Shown piece by piece: positions 52,864-63,839 of a stretch of DNA of 64,000 nt. Below the pieces are notes generated by a model, which saw only the letters and a list, made by a program, of their open reading frames with translations, did not search any database and had not been told where the DNA came from. Source of the stretch: Pseudomonadota bacterium (GTDB lineage: Bacteria; Chloroflexota; UBA6077; JAJPGT01); NCBI GenBank assembly GCA_021325655.1, contig JAJPGT010000106.1, positions 34,419 through 98,418 on the forward strand, in the 5' to 3' direction. Position 1 is the first letter of the stretch. Each line of letters begins with the position of its first letter. The position numbers and the translations under genes were made by a program.

Positions 52864-53472
52864 TTACGGCACGTCTTCGGGGCCGCGGTCGACGTGCGCG
52901 TTGTAGAAGGCCAGGAGCTGGTCGCGGTCGAAGCCGCTAAGCTCCAGCTTGTAGTCCCAGGCGAGCGCAACCAGCGGGGTAGAAATACTCTCGTCGGGGG
53001 CGATCACCAGCTTCACCCGGCCATATTTCGCCTTGGGGAACGTGTCATAGACCTGGCGGAGCTGGTCTTTGAGCTGGGAGCAGTCCTGCGGGCACTTGTA
53101 GAGGATCACGATCGCGCCATGCTCGAGGTCGTGGACCCAGTAGCCCTGGGCGACCGGCTGGTCGTAGAAGCCGTAGTCGGCCGGGCGGGGATAGTGCGGG
53201 CCTGAGGCGGGTGGGGTGCTCTTGTAGGTGATCGGCGAGCCTTCCGCCACGTGGTCGCGGCCCTCGTCGGGCACATAGACGCCCACCGTCGGCGTCGCCG
53301 CCTGCTGGTACACATAGTAGCCGACCACGGCGATCGCCGCGAGCAGGACCAGCGCCGCGATCACGTAGAGGACGCGCTGCTGGGTCTGCTTCTTGCGGGC
53401 GAGCGCGGCCTCGCGCGCCCGGCGCTCCTCCCGCGCCGCGGCCCGCAGCTCTCGCTTCGTCATCTCGGGCAT
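52864..53472 (-). CDS. DUF3105 membrane-anchored protein
   Basis: A 202-residue protein. A basic, charged N-terminus (KRELRAAAREERRAREAAL) leads to one membrane segment (VLYVIAALVLLAAIAVVGYYVY) and an extracytoplasmic DUF3105 domain with SGPHYPRPADYGFYD, YWVHDLEHGAIVILYKCPQDC and WDYKLELSGFDRDQLLAFYN. Function unknown; the two His and the CPQDC pair suggest a metal or redox site. GGGAGG lies upstream. It sits 15 bp before guaB. Confidence 0.88.
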   Translation of the reverse strand: MPEMTKRELRAAAREERRAREAALARKKQTQQRVLYVIAALVLLAAIAVVGYYVYQQAATPTVGVYVPDEGRDHVAEGSPITYKSTPPASGPHYPRPADYGFYDQPVAQGYWVHDLEHGAIVILYKCPQDCSQLKDQLRQVYDTFPKAKYGRVKLVIAPDESISTPLVALAWDYKLELSGFDRDQLLAFYNAHVDRGPEDVP

Positions 53473-53487
53473 GGTGCCTCAGCCTCC

Positions 53488-53976
53488 CTAGCTGGCCGCC
53501 GCGCTGGCGACATCCTCTGGCCGGACGCGGGCCAGGTCGCTCCGCACCTCGGTCACGCCTGGCACGGCGCGGGCGAGCTCGACGGCCCGCGCCTCGGCCT
53601 CCGCGCTGGTCACCTCGCCCGCCAAAGTCACCTCACCGTAGCGAGCGCTGACGCGGATCACGTGCGGCGCGGTCAGGGGGTCGGCGGCGAGCGCGTCGGC
53701 GACGGCCCGGATCACCTGGTCGTCGCTAACGATGGCGTTGTCCACCGCCACCACGCCGGGGACAAAGCTGACCAGGTACCCGGCGATCACCCGCAGCGCC
53801 TCGGTGCGGGTGCGCCCCTCCAGACGCACGCGCCCATCTTGCACGTCCAGAACGAGCGGCGCGCGGGTGGCGCGCAGCGGCTCGTAGTCCCAGAGCACGC
53901 GCCGGAGCGCGAGCAGCAGGCGCTCGTCATGGGGAGCGAGCGCACGGCGGGCTGACTCGATATACTCGTGGGCCAC
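53488..53976 (-). CDS. BON-domain protein
   Basis: A 162-residue protein with two BON-like modules: LVLDVQDGRVRLEGRTRTEALRVI with FVPGVVAVDNAIV in the first, and IRVSARYGEVTLAGEVTSAEAE with AVPGVTEVRSDL in the second. BON domains bind phospholipid or scaffold membrane proteins. There is no signal peptide, so it is probably cytoplasmic. Start GTG 53976 with AAGGAGG upstream. First or second gene of the guaB unit. Confidence 0.85.
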   Translation of the reverse strand: MAHEYIESARRALAPHDERLLLALRRVLWDYEPLRATRAPLVLDVQDGRVRLEGRTRTEALRVIAGYLVSFVPGVVAVDNAIVSDDQVIRAVADALAADPLTAPHVIRVSARYGEVTLAGEVTSAEAEARAVELARAVPGVTEVRSDLARVRPEDVASAAAS

Positions 53977-54020
53977 TCAGCCATCCTCCTTGCCTTCATC
54001 AGCGCAATACGTCGGGTTAT

Positions 54021-54713
54021 TCATGCCCGAGCCGGCCCGGCCGCCCGCCGCCCCCGGGGATGGAGGAGCGATCCGAGCACGATTCCCACGGCGAAGCCGC
54101 CCAGGTGCGCCAGCCAGGCCCCATGTGTCAGATTCATGGTACCCGACCCATAGCTTGTGAGCCCGCCAAGAAGCTGGCTTGCCAACCACAGCCCGAGCAG
54201 GATGACCGGGATGCTGTCGGGACGCACGCGAAACGCGCGTGGTGCCAGCCCTGCCAGCAGCGCGTACGGGTGCAGCGCGACCCAGGCGCCCATCAGCGCC
54301 GCCACGGCCCCGCTGGCTCCCACCGCCACCAGGCGGCTGTCCATGGCCAGCGCCAGCAGCGCCACAGCGCCGCCGAGGCCGCCAAGTAGATAGATTGCCA
54401 GGAGCCGCGGCGCGGCCAGCACGCGCTCGACGCGTGCGCCGAACACAGCCAGGTAGAGCATGTTTGCCAGCAGGTGCGCGGCGCTCACGTGCAGGAACAT
54501 CGCGGTGAGGAACGGGAGCAGGCTCAGCGGCTGTGGCGGGGCGGCGAGCAGGTCGTCACTGAGCCGGCCGGCTGCCAGCCCCCAGCGGTCGAGGAAATCG
54601 GCGGTGTGGACACCGAGCGTTTGCTCATAGGCGAACAGCGCGACGTTGAGCGCCACCAGCCCCCACGTGGCGTACGGGGCTCGCCGGTGCCTGGCGCGGT
54701 CGGCGGGACTCAT
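54021..54713 (-). CDS. Rhomboid-family intramembrane serine protease
   Basis: A 230-residue protein with about six helices. The catalytic Ser is in VAVGASGAVAALMGAW (GxSG) and the His in GAWLAHLGGFAVGIVLG. LTAMFLHVSAAHLLANMLYL is the family's HxxxHLxxN loop, where the first His is present. It would cleave membrane-spanning substrates. ATG 54713 gives the normal length; the frame open to 54875 crosses the clpB terminator. It is 44 bp upstream of the BON gene. Confidence 0.9.
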   Translation of the reverse strand: MSPADRARHRRAPYATWGLVALNVALFAYEQTLGVHTADFLDRWGLAAGRLSDDLLAAPPQPLSLLPFLTAMFLHVSAAHLLANMLYLAVFGARVERVLAAPRLLAIYLLGGLGGAVALLALAMDSRLVAVGASGAVAALMGAWVALHPYALLAGLAPRAFRVRPDSIPVILLGLWLASQLLGGLTSYGSGTMNLTHGAWLAHLGGFAVGIVLGSLLHPRGRRAAGPARA

Positions 54714-54734
54714 CGCGGCAGATAATAGAACAGA

Positions 54735-54775
54735 TGAGCGCTGGCAGACAGGGTTTCCTGTCCCGCCAGCGCTCA
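54735..54775 (-). terminator. Hairpin terminating the clpB operon
   Basis: TGAGCGCTGGC (54735-54745) pairs with GCCAGCGCTCA (54765-54775), with an inner GACAGG/CCTGTC stem around GTTT. It starts 20 bases past the clpB stop, before the rhomboid gene on the same strand. Confidence 0.65.
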
Positions 54776-54795
54776 CGCGGGCCGCCAGCGCGCTG

Positions 54796-57432
<2,637 letters not shown>

Positions 57433-57462
57433 GCGAAGTGCCTCCAGCAGGGAATGGTCGGG

Positions 57463-57777
57463 CTAGCGGCGCAGCCGCTCGAGCTGAGCGCGGAGCTGCT
57501 GGTTCTCCTCTTCCAGCTTCCGAATACGTTCGGTGAGGTTCATGATGACCTCGACACCGGCGAGGTTGACCCCTAGCTCCTCAATCAGCCGCTTGATGTA
57601 GCGAGCCCGATTCAGGTCGTTAGCGGAATAGAGACGGATGTTCCCCCGCGAGCGCGAGGGCCGGATCAGGCCGGCCCGCTCGTAGTAGCGGAGCGTCTGG
57701 GGGTGCACGTTCAGCACCCGGGCGGCGACGCTGATAACGAAGTAGCCATCGTCGTTGCGCGGATCGTCCATCGGCAT
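57463..57777 (-). CDS. hspR: MerR-family heat-shock repressor HspR
   Basis: A 104-residue regulator. The MerR helix-turn-helix is in FVISVAARVLNVHPQTLRYYERAGLI followed by the wing RSRGNIRLYSANDLNRARYIKRL; the C-terminus is a coiled coil (IRKLEEENQQLRAQLERL). The VISVAA/LNVHPQTLRYYER sequence is typical of HspR. It represses chaperone operons by binding HAIR sites, with DnaK as corepressor in Actinobacteria. AAGGAG inside the end of dnaJ supports ATG 57777. Confidence 0.93.
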   Translation of the reverse strand: MPMDDPRNDDGYFVISVAARVLNVHPQTLRYYERAGLIRPSRSRGNIRLYSANDLNRARYIKRLIEELGVNLAGVEVIMNLTERIRKLEEENQQLRAQLERLRR

Positions 57778-57780
57778 GGC

Positions 57781-58704
57781 CTACTCCTTTCGCAACGCGG
57801 CCAGCTCGCGGAACAGCTCCCGCTCGCGTGGAGTCAGGTCGCGGGGAAGCTGCACCTTGAGCTCCGCGTACAGGTCGCCCCGCCCATTGCCGCCCAGGCG
57901 CGGCATGCCCTGGCCGGCTAGGCGGAAGCGCTGACCGTTCTGGCTCTCCGGCGGCACCTTCAGCGCCAGCCGCGTCCCCTTCAGGGTCGGCACCTGCACC
58001 TCGCCGCCGAGCACAGCGGTGGTCAGCGAGACCGGCACCGTCACGTACAGGTCGTCGCCCTTGCGCTCGAACAGTGGGTGCGGTCGGACGGTGATGACCA
58101 GGTACAGGTCGCCGTTGGGGCCGCCGCCGATGCCCGGGCCGCCCTGGCCGGCGATGCGGACGCGCGAGCCGGTGGTGACACCGGCCGGGATCTTGACCTC
58201 GATGGTGCGCGGCGCGCCGCTGGGCGTCTGGAGCTGGAGCGTTCGGGTGGTGCCCTGGTACGCCTCCTCCAGACTGATCTCGAGCGGATACTCGATGTCC
58301 TCGCCGGGCATGGTGAAGCCGCGTCGACCGGCCCGGCCCGTGGTGCCGCGACTGTCGCCGAACAGCGAGCCGAACAGGTCGCCACCGAAGATCGAGCCCA
58401 GGTCGAAGTCGGGCCCCACCGTGGTGCGGGTCGAGCCGCGGAATCCAGCGCCGGTCGCCCCCGCTCCGGCCGCTTCGTACCGCTCCCAATCTGGCCCGAA
58501 TTGATCGTACTTGGCGCGCTTGTCTTTGTCGGACAGCACCTCGTAGGCGTGCTGAATCTCCTTGAAGCGCGCCTCGGCCGCCTTGTCATTCGGGTTAAGA
58601 TCCGGGTGATACTTGCGGGCGAGGCGACGATAGGCCTGGCGGATCTCTTTATCGCTGGCTGTCCTGGAGACACCCAGGACGGCGTACAAATCCCTGGCTG
58701 CCAT
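57781..58704 (-). CDS. dnaJ: DnaJ-type co-chaperone lacking the zinc-finger region (CbpA-like)
   Basis: A 307-residue J-protein. J domain at residues 5-70 with HPD at 33-35 ([19 protein letters not shown]). A Gly/Phe-rich stretch follows ([15 protein letters not shown]), then two substrate-binding domains ([54 protein letters not shown]). The four CxxCxGxG repeats of classical DnaJ are missing, as in CbpA/DnaJ2. It stimulates DnaK, which is not in the window. GGAGGGG precedes ATG 58704. Confidence 0.92.
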   Translation of the reverse strand: MAARDLYAVLGVSRTASDKEIRQAYRRLARKYHPDLNPNDKAAEARFKEIQHAYEVLSDKDKRAKYDQFGPDWERYEAAGAGATGAGFRGSTRTTVGPDFDLGSIFGGDLFGSLFGDSRGTTGRAGRRGFTMPGEDIEYPLEISLEEAYQGTTRTLQLQTPSGAPRTIEVKIPAGVTTGSRVRIAGQGGPGIGGGPNGDLYLVITVRPHPLFERKGDDLYVTVPVSLTTAVLGGEVQVPTLKGTRLALKVPPESQNGQRFRLAGQGMPRLGGNGRGDLYAELKVQLPRDLTPRERELFRELAALRKE

Positions 58705-58760
58705 CTAGCCCCTCCCGCGACCAGCGCCAGTAGGCGCGGGCCGTCGAATGCTCTCTGTGA

Positions 58761-58793
58761 CTTGAGTATATCATTATCAAGGTCTATTTCCAA
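58761..58793 (-). promoter_or_regulatory. HAIR-like HspR operator overlapping the dnaJ-hspR-clpB promoter
   Basis: On the plus strand CTTGAGT (58761-58767), seven bases, then TATCAAG (58775-58781) matches the HspR inverted repeat CTTGAGT-N7-ACTCAAG in 12 of 14 positions. On the minus strand TTGGAA (58793-58788) and TATACT (58770-58765) are 17 bp apart, so bound HspR would cover the -10 element. Confidence 0.8.
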
Positions 58794-58837
58794 GTCGCCG
58801 CAGACTCCGGCGCGCTCGTGGGGTGTGCCGTATACTC

Positions 58838-58854
58838 CTACGGGGTACCCGTAG
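58838..58854 (+). repeat. Short inverted repeat at the yqeY start
   Basis: CTACGGG-GTA-CCCGTAG is a perfect 7-bp stem with a 3-base loop whose last base is the first base of the GTG start codon, just after TATACT at 58831-58836. It could be an operator or an mRNA hairpin at the start site. Confidence 0.5.
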
Positions 58855-59297
58855 TGGCGTTGCAAGAGCAGGTGCAGAGCGACCTCAAGGAGGCGATGCG
58901 TCTGGGCCAGGCAGAACGGCGCGACGCGCTCCGCCTGCTGCTGGCCGCGTTCAAGAATGAGCAGATCGCGCTTGGCCATCCGCTGTCCGATGACGAGGCG
59001 CAGGCCGTCATCCGCCGTCTCGCCAAGCGCCACCGTGAATCCATCGAAGAGTTCCGCCGCGGCCAGCGCGAGGACCTGGTCGCCCGTGAGCAGGCGCAGC
59101 TTGCCGTGGTGCAGTCGTACCTGCCGCTCCAGATGAGCACCGACGAGATCGCGGCGCGGGCCCGCGCCGCGATCGAGGAGACCGGGGCGCACAGCCGCAA
59201 GGATATGGGCCGGGTGATGGGCCGGCTGGCCGATCTGCGCGGCAAGGCCGATATGGCTGAGGTGAGCCGCATCGTCCAGTCGCTCCTCAGCGAGTAG
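58854..59297 (+). CDS. yqeY: GatB/YqeY domain protein
   Basis: A 147-residue helical protein: LQEQVQSDLKEAMRLGQAERRDALRLLLAAF, YLPLQMSTDEIAARARAAIEE, and DMGRVMGRLADLRGKADMAEV with RIVQSLL at the end, the YqeY pattern. It resembles the tail domain of GatB that touches tRNA, though free YqeY has no confirmed reaction. Start GTG 58854; twelve more in-frame residues upstream would include the inverted repeat. It heads yqeY-pgpH-ybeY-dgkA and diverges from dnaJ. Confidence 0.9.
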   Translation: MALQEQVQSDLKEAMRLGQAERRDALRLLLAAFKNEQIALGHPLSDDEAQAVIRRLAKRHRESIEEFRRGQREDLVAREQAQLAVVQSYLPLQMSTDEIAARARAAIEETGAHSRKDMGRVMGRLADLRGKADMAEVSRIVQSLLSE

Positions 59298-59305
59298 GTC
59301 TGCAC

Positions 59306-61414
59306 GTGGCCACATCGACGACCGCTGCACGACCGCTGGAGACCGAGGGGCACTGGTGGCGCCTGGTGTCTTTACGCGCCGGGCTGATCGGGCTACTCAC
59401 CGCGGCGTTGCTCTGGCTCGCACTCGTCGCTCCGCTGCTTCCACGCCCCTTCCAGCTCCATGAAGGCGATGTCAGCCCGGTGGACCTGGTGGCACCGGCC
59501 AAGCTCACCTACGTGAGCCAGGTGCGCACCCGCGAAGAGCGCGAGCGCGCCGCCGCCTCCGTGTCGCAGGTATACGAGATCAACCTCGACCTGGTGAATC
59601 GGCAGCGCCGGGCGCAGACTGCCTTCCTGCAGAGTATTACCACCGCGCGAGAGCAGAACGGCGCCGGCCTGGCGGAGAAGGCTGCCGCCATCGCCAAGCT
59701 GGGAGATCCGCCGCTGGGCGACACGCTCGCCTCCCAGATCGTTGGCCTGGATGACCGGCGCTGGCTGGTGGTCGCCTCTGAGGCACAGCGGCTGCTCCAG
59801 GACGTCATGAAGGACCGCCTGCCGGCCTCGCAGGTGCCGCAGGTGATCCGCGAGTTGCCGCTGCGCGTCCGCGATCAGCTTGACGACACCGAGCGCAGCC
59901 TGGCAGTCGAGCTGGCGGCGCGCTTCGTCCAGCCGAACCTCGAGGTGAACAACCAGGCGACCGAGCAGTTGAAGCAGCAGGCGCGCGACGCCGTCCCGCC
60001 GGTGCAGGTCTCGGTCGAGCGCGGCGAAACCGTGGTCCGGGCTGGCCAGGTGGTAACCGCGGCCGACCTGGAGAAGCTCGAGGCGCTCGGCCTGCTGAGC
60101 CAGGAGCTTGATTGGCGGGCGCTGCTCTCCGCCGCGCTGCTGGCGCTCGCCTGCGTCGCCGCTCTGGCGGTGTACATCGTCATCTTCGAACCCGGCATGC
60201 TCCGGCGGGACCGGCGCCTGGTGCTCATCGCCGTGATTCTGCTGGCCGTCGCCATCGCCGCCAAGATCGTCCTGCCGGCCCGCCCGCTCTGGGCATACGT
60301 GTTTCCACTATCGGCAGTGGCGATGCTGTTGTCAGACCTGCTGGACGCGCGGCTGGGGATCGTCGTCACCGGCATCGCCGCGGTGCTGGTGAGCTACGTG
60401 GCGGGCAACTCGCTGGAGATCGCCACGCTCGGGCTCCTTGGCGGCGTGGTCGCCGCCAGCGGCGTCTGGCGCCGGGAGCGGCTGGACGCCTTCCTCTTCA
60501 CCGGCATCGGGGCTGGCCTGGTCCAGTGCGCCATCGTCGGTACCTTCTTCCTCGTCGGCCGGCGCGACGACTGGCCGACGCTCGCCATCGCGAGCCTGGA
60601 AGTGCTGATCAATGGCGCGCTCTCGGCGCTGCTGGCGGTCGGGGCGATCTACTTCCTCGGCCGCGCGTTCGGGATCACCACCCGGATGCAGCTCCTGGAG
60701 TTGGCCAACCCCACCCAGCCGTTGCTGCGCCGCCTTCTGATGGAGGCCCCGGGCACCTACCACCATAGCATCATGGTCGGCAATCTGGCCGAGCGGGCAG
60801 CCGAGGAGATCGGCGCCGACCCGCTGCTGGTGCGTGTCGCCGCCTACTACCACGACATTGGCAAGCTCCGCCGCCCTTACTTCTTCGTCGAGAACCAGGC
60901 GGGCGGCAACAACCCGCACGACGCGCTGTCCCCCCGCACTAGCGCCCGTATCATCGCCTCGCACATTACGGACGGCCTGGAGTTGGCGGAGCAGTACCGG
61001 CTGCCGCCGAAGATCAAGGAGCTGATCCCGCAGCACCACGGCACCCGGCCGATCTCCTTTTTCTACCAGCGGGCCGCCGAGCACGACCCGAACGTGGATC
61101 CAACCCACTTCGCCTACCCGGGGCCGAAGCCGCAGAGCAAGGAGGCGGCGATCGTGATGCTGTCCGACAGCATCGAGGCGGCGGCGCGGGCCTCCAAGGA
61201 CCACTCGCCCGAGGCGCTGGCGCAGCTCGTCAATCGCATCGTCATGCAGCGGGTCGAAGAGGGCCAGTTCGACGAGTGCCCGATCACGCTCAGCGATCTG
61301 AACAAGATCAAGCGCGCCTTCTGCACCCTGCTCACCGGCATCTACCACCCGCGGATCGAATACCCGCAGCCGGCGGAGCCGCCGCAGCCTCCGGCCGATG
61401 TCCGCTCCAACTGA
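59306..61414 (+). CDS. pgpH: 7TM-HD cyclic-di-AMP phosphodiesterase (PgpH/YqfF)
   Basis: A 702-residue protein. One helix near residue 30 is followed by an extracytoplasmic 7TMR-HDED domain (residues 55-270), then about seven helices (LLSAALLALACVAALAVYIV onward). A cytoplasmic HD domain completes it, with EAPGTYHHSIMVGNLAERA, AAYYHDIGKLRRPYFF (HD), IASHITDGLELA, and IPQHHGT. It degrades c-di-AMP and so affects wall and osmotic homeostasis. Start GTG 59306, 8 bp after yqeY. Its end overlaps ybeY. Confidence 0.94.
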   Translation: MATSTTAARPLETEGHWWRLVSLRAGLIGLLTAALLWLALVAPLLPRPFQLHEGDVSPVDLVAPAKLTYVSQVRTREERERAAASVSQVYEINLDLVNRQRRAQTAFLQSITTAREQNGAGLAEKAAAIAKLGDPPLGDTLASQIVGLDDRRWLVVASEAQRLLQDVMKDRLPASQVPQVIRELPLRVRDQLDDTERSLAVELAARFVQPNLEVNNQATEQLKQQARDAVPPVQVSVERGETVVRAGQVVTAADLEKLEALGLLSQELDWRALLSAALLALACVAALAVYIVIFEPGMLRRDRRLVLIAVILLAVAIAAKIVLPARPLWAYVFPLSAVAMLLSDLLDARLGIVVTGIAAVLVSYVAGNSLEIATLGLLGGVVAASGVWRRERLDAFLFTGIGAGLVQCAIVGTFFLVGRRDDWPTLAIASLEVLINGALSALLAVGAIYFLGRAFGITTRMQLLELANPTQPLLRRLLMEAPGTYHHSIMVGNLAERAAEEIGADPLLVRVAAYYHDIGKLRRPYFFVENQAGGNNPHDALSPRTSARIIASHITDGLELAEQYRLPPKIKELIPQHHGTRPISFFYQRAAEHDPNVDPTHFAYPGPKPQSKEAAIVMLSDSIEAAARASKDHSPEALAQLVNRIVMQRVEEGQFDECPITLSDLNKIKRAFCTLLTGIYHPRIEYPQPAEPPQPPADVRSN

Positions 61415-61874
61415 AGGCGCCAGCGGGCTGGAATTCCACGTCCGGCGCGGCCTGGGTGCCCGCCTGGATCGCCCGGCCCTGCGGCGCGTCGCGGCCGGCA
61501 TCCTGGCGCGCGAAGGGCTGCCGCCTGACAGCCGCATCTCGCTCATCGTGGTCGGCGAGCCCGAGATCCAGGCGCTGAATCGCCAGCACCGCGGCAAGGA
61601 TGCGCCCACGGACGTGCTCAGCTTTCCGCTCCGCACCGAGGACTTCCCGCTCCCGCCCGGCGAGCCGCCGCACCTGGGCGATGTCGTTCTCTGCTGGCCA
61701 GTGGCGGTGCGCCAGGCGGAGGAGTACGGCCACCGGCTGGAGCGCGAAGTGGCCTATCTGTTCGCCCACGGGTTGCTGCACCTGCTAGGGTATGACCACG
61801 AAGCGCCCGAGGAGCAGCGGGCCATGCGGGAGCGCGAGGAAGCGGCGCTGCGGGCGGTGGGTTTGACACGGTGA
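61398..61874 (+). CDS. ybeY: Endoribonuclease YbeY
   Basis: A 158-residue metalloprotein with HGLLHLLGYDH, the zinc-binding HGxLHLxGYDH motif, plus NRQHRGKDAPTDVLSFPL and LGDVVLCWPVAVRQAEEYG. It acts in 16S rRNA 3'-end maturation and ribosome quality control. It overlaps pgpH by 17 bp and dgkA by 4 bp. Confidence 0.96.
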   Translation: MSAPTEGASGLEFHVRRGLGARLDRPALRRVAAGILAREGLPPDSRISLIVVGEPEIQALNRQHRGKDAPTDVLSFPLRTEDFPLPPGEPPHLGDVVLCWPVAVRQAEEYGHRLEREVAYLFAHGLLHLLGYDHEAPEEQRAMREREEAALRAVGLTR

Positions 61875-62239
61875 AGCCGCTGCGGCGCAGCGCCGGCAGC
61901 TTCCGCTACGCCATCGCCGGGATCCGCCTGCTGCTGTTCACGCAGCCCAACGCCCGGATTCACCTGACGCTGGCCGCCCTGGCGCTCGTGCTCGGCATCC
62001 TGCTGCGGGTCAGCATCGCAGAGATGGCGCTGCTCGCGCTAACCATCGGCCTGGTGCTCGCACTGGAGGCGGTCAACACCGCGCTCGAAGCGGTGGTAGA
62101 CCTGGCCCAGCCGGAGCAGCACCCGCTGGCCGCCTACGCCAAGGACGTCGCCGCGGGCGCGGTGCTGCTCGCGGCACTGGCCGCCCTGGCCGTCGGGGCG
62201 CTGCTGTTCCTGCCTCGTCTGTGGGCGCTGCTGGGGTGA
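61871..62239 (+). CDS. dgkA: Undecaprenol/diacylglycerol kinase (DgkA family)
   Basis: A 122-residue, three-helix membrane kinase. SFRYAIAGIRLLLFTQPNARIHL at the N-terminus and VLALEAVNTALEAVVDLAQPEQHPLAAYAKDVAAGAVLL hold the active-site Glu-x-x-N-T-A-x-E and K-D-x-A-A-G. Gram-positive-type members phosphorylate undecaprenol, recycling the lipid carrier for wall synthesis. Start GTG 61871, coupled to ybeY. Confidence 0.94.
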   Translation: MKPLRRSAGSFRYAIAGIRLLLFTQPNARIHLTLAALALVLGILLRVSIAEMALLALTIGLVLALEAVNTALEAVVDLAQPEQHPLAAYAKDVAAGAVLLAALAALAVGALLFLPRLWALLG

Positions 62240-62253
62240 GCGTGCTGGGCGAC

Positions 62254-62275
62254 CGGGCGGAGGCCGGGCCGCCCG
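62254..62275. terminator. Hairpin between convergent dgkA and fabH
   Basis: CGGGCGG (62254-62260) pairs with CCGCCCG (62269-62275) around an 8-base loop in the only space between the two convergent operons. Confidence 0.45.
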
Positions 62276-62303
62276 CTCGATCCGGTGGTGGAGAGCGCTC
62301 GAG

Positions 62304-63299
62304 CTACGTATTCCACTGCCAGATGGCGGAGGCCCAGGTCAGGCCGGCGCCGAAGGCGACCATGCCGATGATCGCGTTGGGCCGCACCAGGCCCTGGTCA
62401 ATCGCCTCGCACAACGCTACCGGGACGGAGGCGGCCGAGGTGTTGCCGTAGCGGGCGACGTTGCTGAACACCGCCTCTTCGGAGAGCTCCAGCCGCTTGG
62501 CGGCCCAGTCGATAATGCGCTGGTTGGCCTGGTGCGGGATCAGCAGGTCCAGATCGCTCGGGCGCAGCCCGGCCCGGTCGAGCGAGGTCGCCACCGCCTC
62601 GGGCATGCGGTTGATGGCGAAGCGGAACACCTCCCGCCCGTTCATCCGGAGATAGTGCTCGCGGGCGGCAACCGTCTGATGGCTGGCCGGATTGCGGCTG
62701 CCGCCGCCAGGCACCAGCAGGTGGCAGGCGCCGCTGCCGTCGGAGCCGAGCACTGAGGAGAGTAGCCCCCCGGGCCGGTCGGTCGGCTGGAGCAGCACCG
62801 CCCCGGCCCCGTCGCCGAACAGCACGCAGGTCGTCCGATCCTGCCAGTCCAGGATCCGGGTAAAGACCTCCGCGCCGATCACCAGGACGTTCTTGCAGGC
62901 GCCGCTCAGGACGAACTGCGTTGCGGTGACCAGCGCGTAGACGAAGCCGGAGCAGACGGCGTTCATGTCGAAGGCGCCCGCGTTCCTCGCCCCGAGCGCC
63001 TCCTGGATCAGGCTCGCGGTGGGTGGAAAGAAGGCATAGTCGGGCGTCGAGGTTGCGACGAGCACCAGGTCGACCTCGGAGGCGTCCACGCCGGCACAGT
63101 GGAGCGCCTCCTGGGCAGCGCGCAGCCCCAGATCGCTGGTCGCTTCATGGTCCGCGGCGATGCGCCGCTCGACGATGCCGCTGCGGCTGCGGATCCACTC
63201 GTCGCTAGTGTCGACGAGCTCCTCCAGCTCGGCATTGCGCATAATCCGCTCGGGCAGATACTTGCCCCAGCCGGCGATGCGCGCGTAGCGGCTAGTCAC
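62304..63299 (-). CDS. fabH: 3-oxoacyl-ACP synthase III FabH
   Basis: A 331-residue ketosynthase that condenses acyl-CoA with malonyl-ACP to begin fatty acid synthesis. Catalytic Cys116 (FDMNAVCSGFVYAL), His in LLIPHQANQRI and Asn in NVARYGNTSAASVP form the triad. WIRSRSGIVERRIA is the family's N-terminal signature. Start GTG 63299, overlapping accB by 8 bp. Branched or straight primer preference cannot be read from sequence. Confidence 0.95.
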   Translation of the reverse strand: MTSRYARIAGWGKYLPERIMRNAELEELVDTSDEWIRSRSGIVERRIAADHEATSDLGLRAAQEALHCAGVDASEVDLVLVATSTPDYAFFPPTASLIQEALGARNAGAFDMNAVCSGFVYALVTATQFVLSGACKNVLVIGAEVFTRILDWQDRTTCVLFGDGAGAVLLQPTDRPGGLLSSVLGSDGSGACHLLVPGGGSRNPASHQTVAAREHYLRMNGREVFRFAINRMPEAVATSLDRAGLRPSDLDLLIPHQANQRIIDWAAKRLELSEEAVFSNVARYGNTSAASVPVALCEAIDQGLVRPNAIIGMVAFGAGLTWASAIWQWNT

Positions 63300-63759
63300 G
63301 GATGCGCTCCGGCGCCTCCGGCGGGGTTCCGGATGGATCCAGCAGCATCAGGGCTTCGCCGTCGTGCACGAGCGTGCCATCCTCCACCAGGATGCGGGCC
63401 ACGGTGCCGGACTGCTCGACCGTCACTTCGTTGAACACCTTCATCGCCTCGATCAGGCCGACCACGGTTCCGGCCTCCACCCATTCGCCGAGCTCCACGT
63501 AGGTGCGCGCGCCCGGCGAGGGCGCGAGGTAGAACACCCCGGTGAGCGGCGCGGTGATTGTGAGCCAGGCCGGGTTGTGTGCCGACTCGGCCGGCGCCGC
63601 GGGCAGGGCCGGCGCGCTCGGTATCGCCTCGATCCGCCGCTTCACCCGCAGCCGCAGCGAGCCCTGCGCCAACTCGAACTCGCGCGCGTCGCTGCGGAGC
63701 ACCTCCCCGAGCACGGCGCGCACGTGGCCCAGCCAGCCGTTGGACCGCTCTGGCTGCAT
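63292..63759 (-). CDS. accB: Biotin carboxyl carrier protein of acetyl-CoA carboxylase
   Basis: A 155-residue protein. The N-terminal 60 residues are charged and helical. After an Ala/Pro linker comes the biotinyl domain: ITAPLTGVFYLAPSPGARTY, GEWVEAGTVVGLIEAMKVFNEV with the biotin Lys in EAMKV, and LVEDGTLVHDGEALMLLDP. ATG 63759 is preferred, with GGTGGG upstream; the open frame extends to 63837 into the fabF terminus region. It is placed between fabF and fabH. Confidence 0.92.
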   Translation of the reverse strand: MQPERSNGWLGHVRAVLGEVLRSDAREFELAQGSLRLRVKRRIEAIPSAPALPAAPAESAHNPAWLTITAPLTGVFYLAPSPGARTYVELGEWVEAGTVVGLIEAMKVFNEVTVEQSGTVARILVEDGTLVHDGEALMLLDPSGTPPEAPERIRD

Positions 63760-63839
63760 CTCAGGCCCACCCGCCTCTGCGTCCACAGGATCCGGCGACC
63801 CGCTGAATCGTACCGGATGAAGCGGCTGAGCGCGCACGC

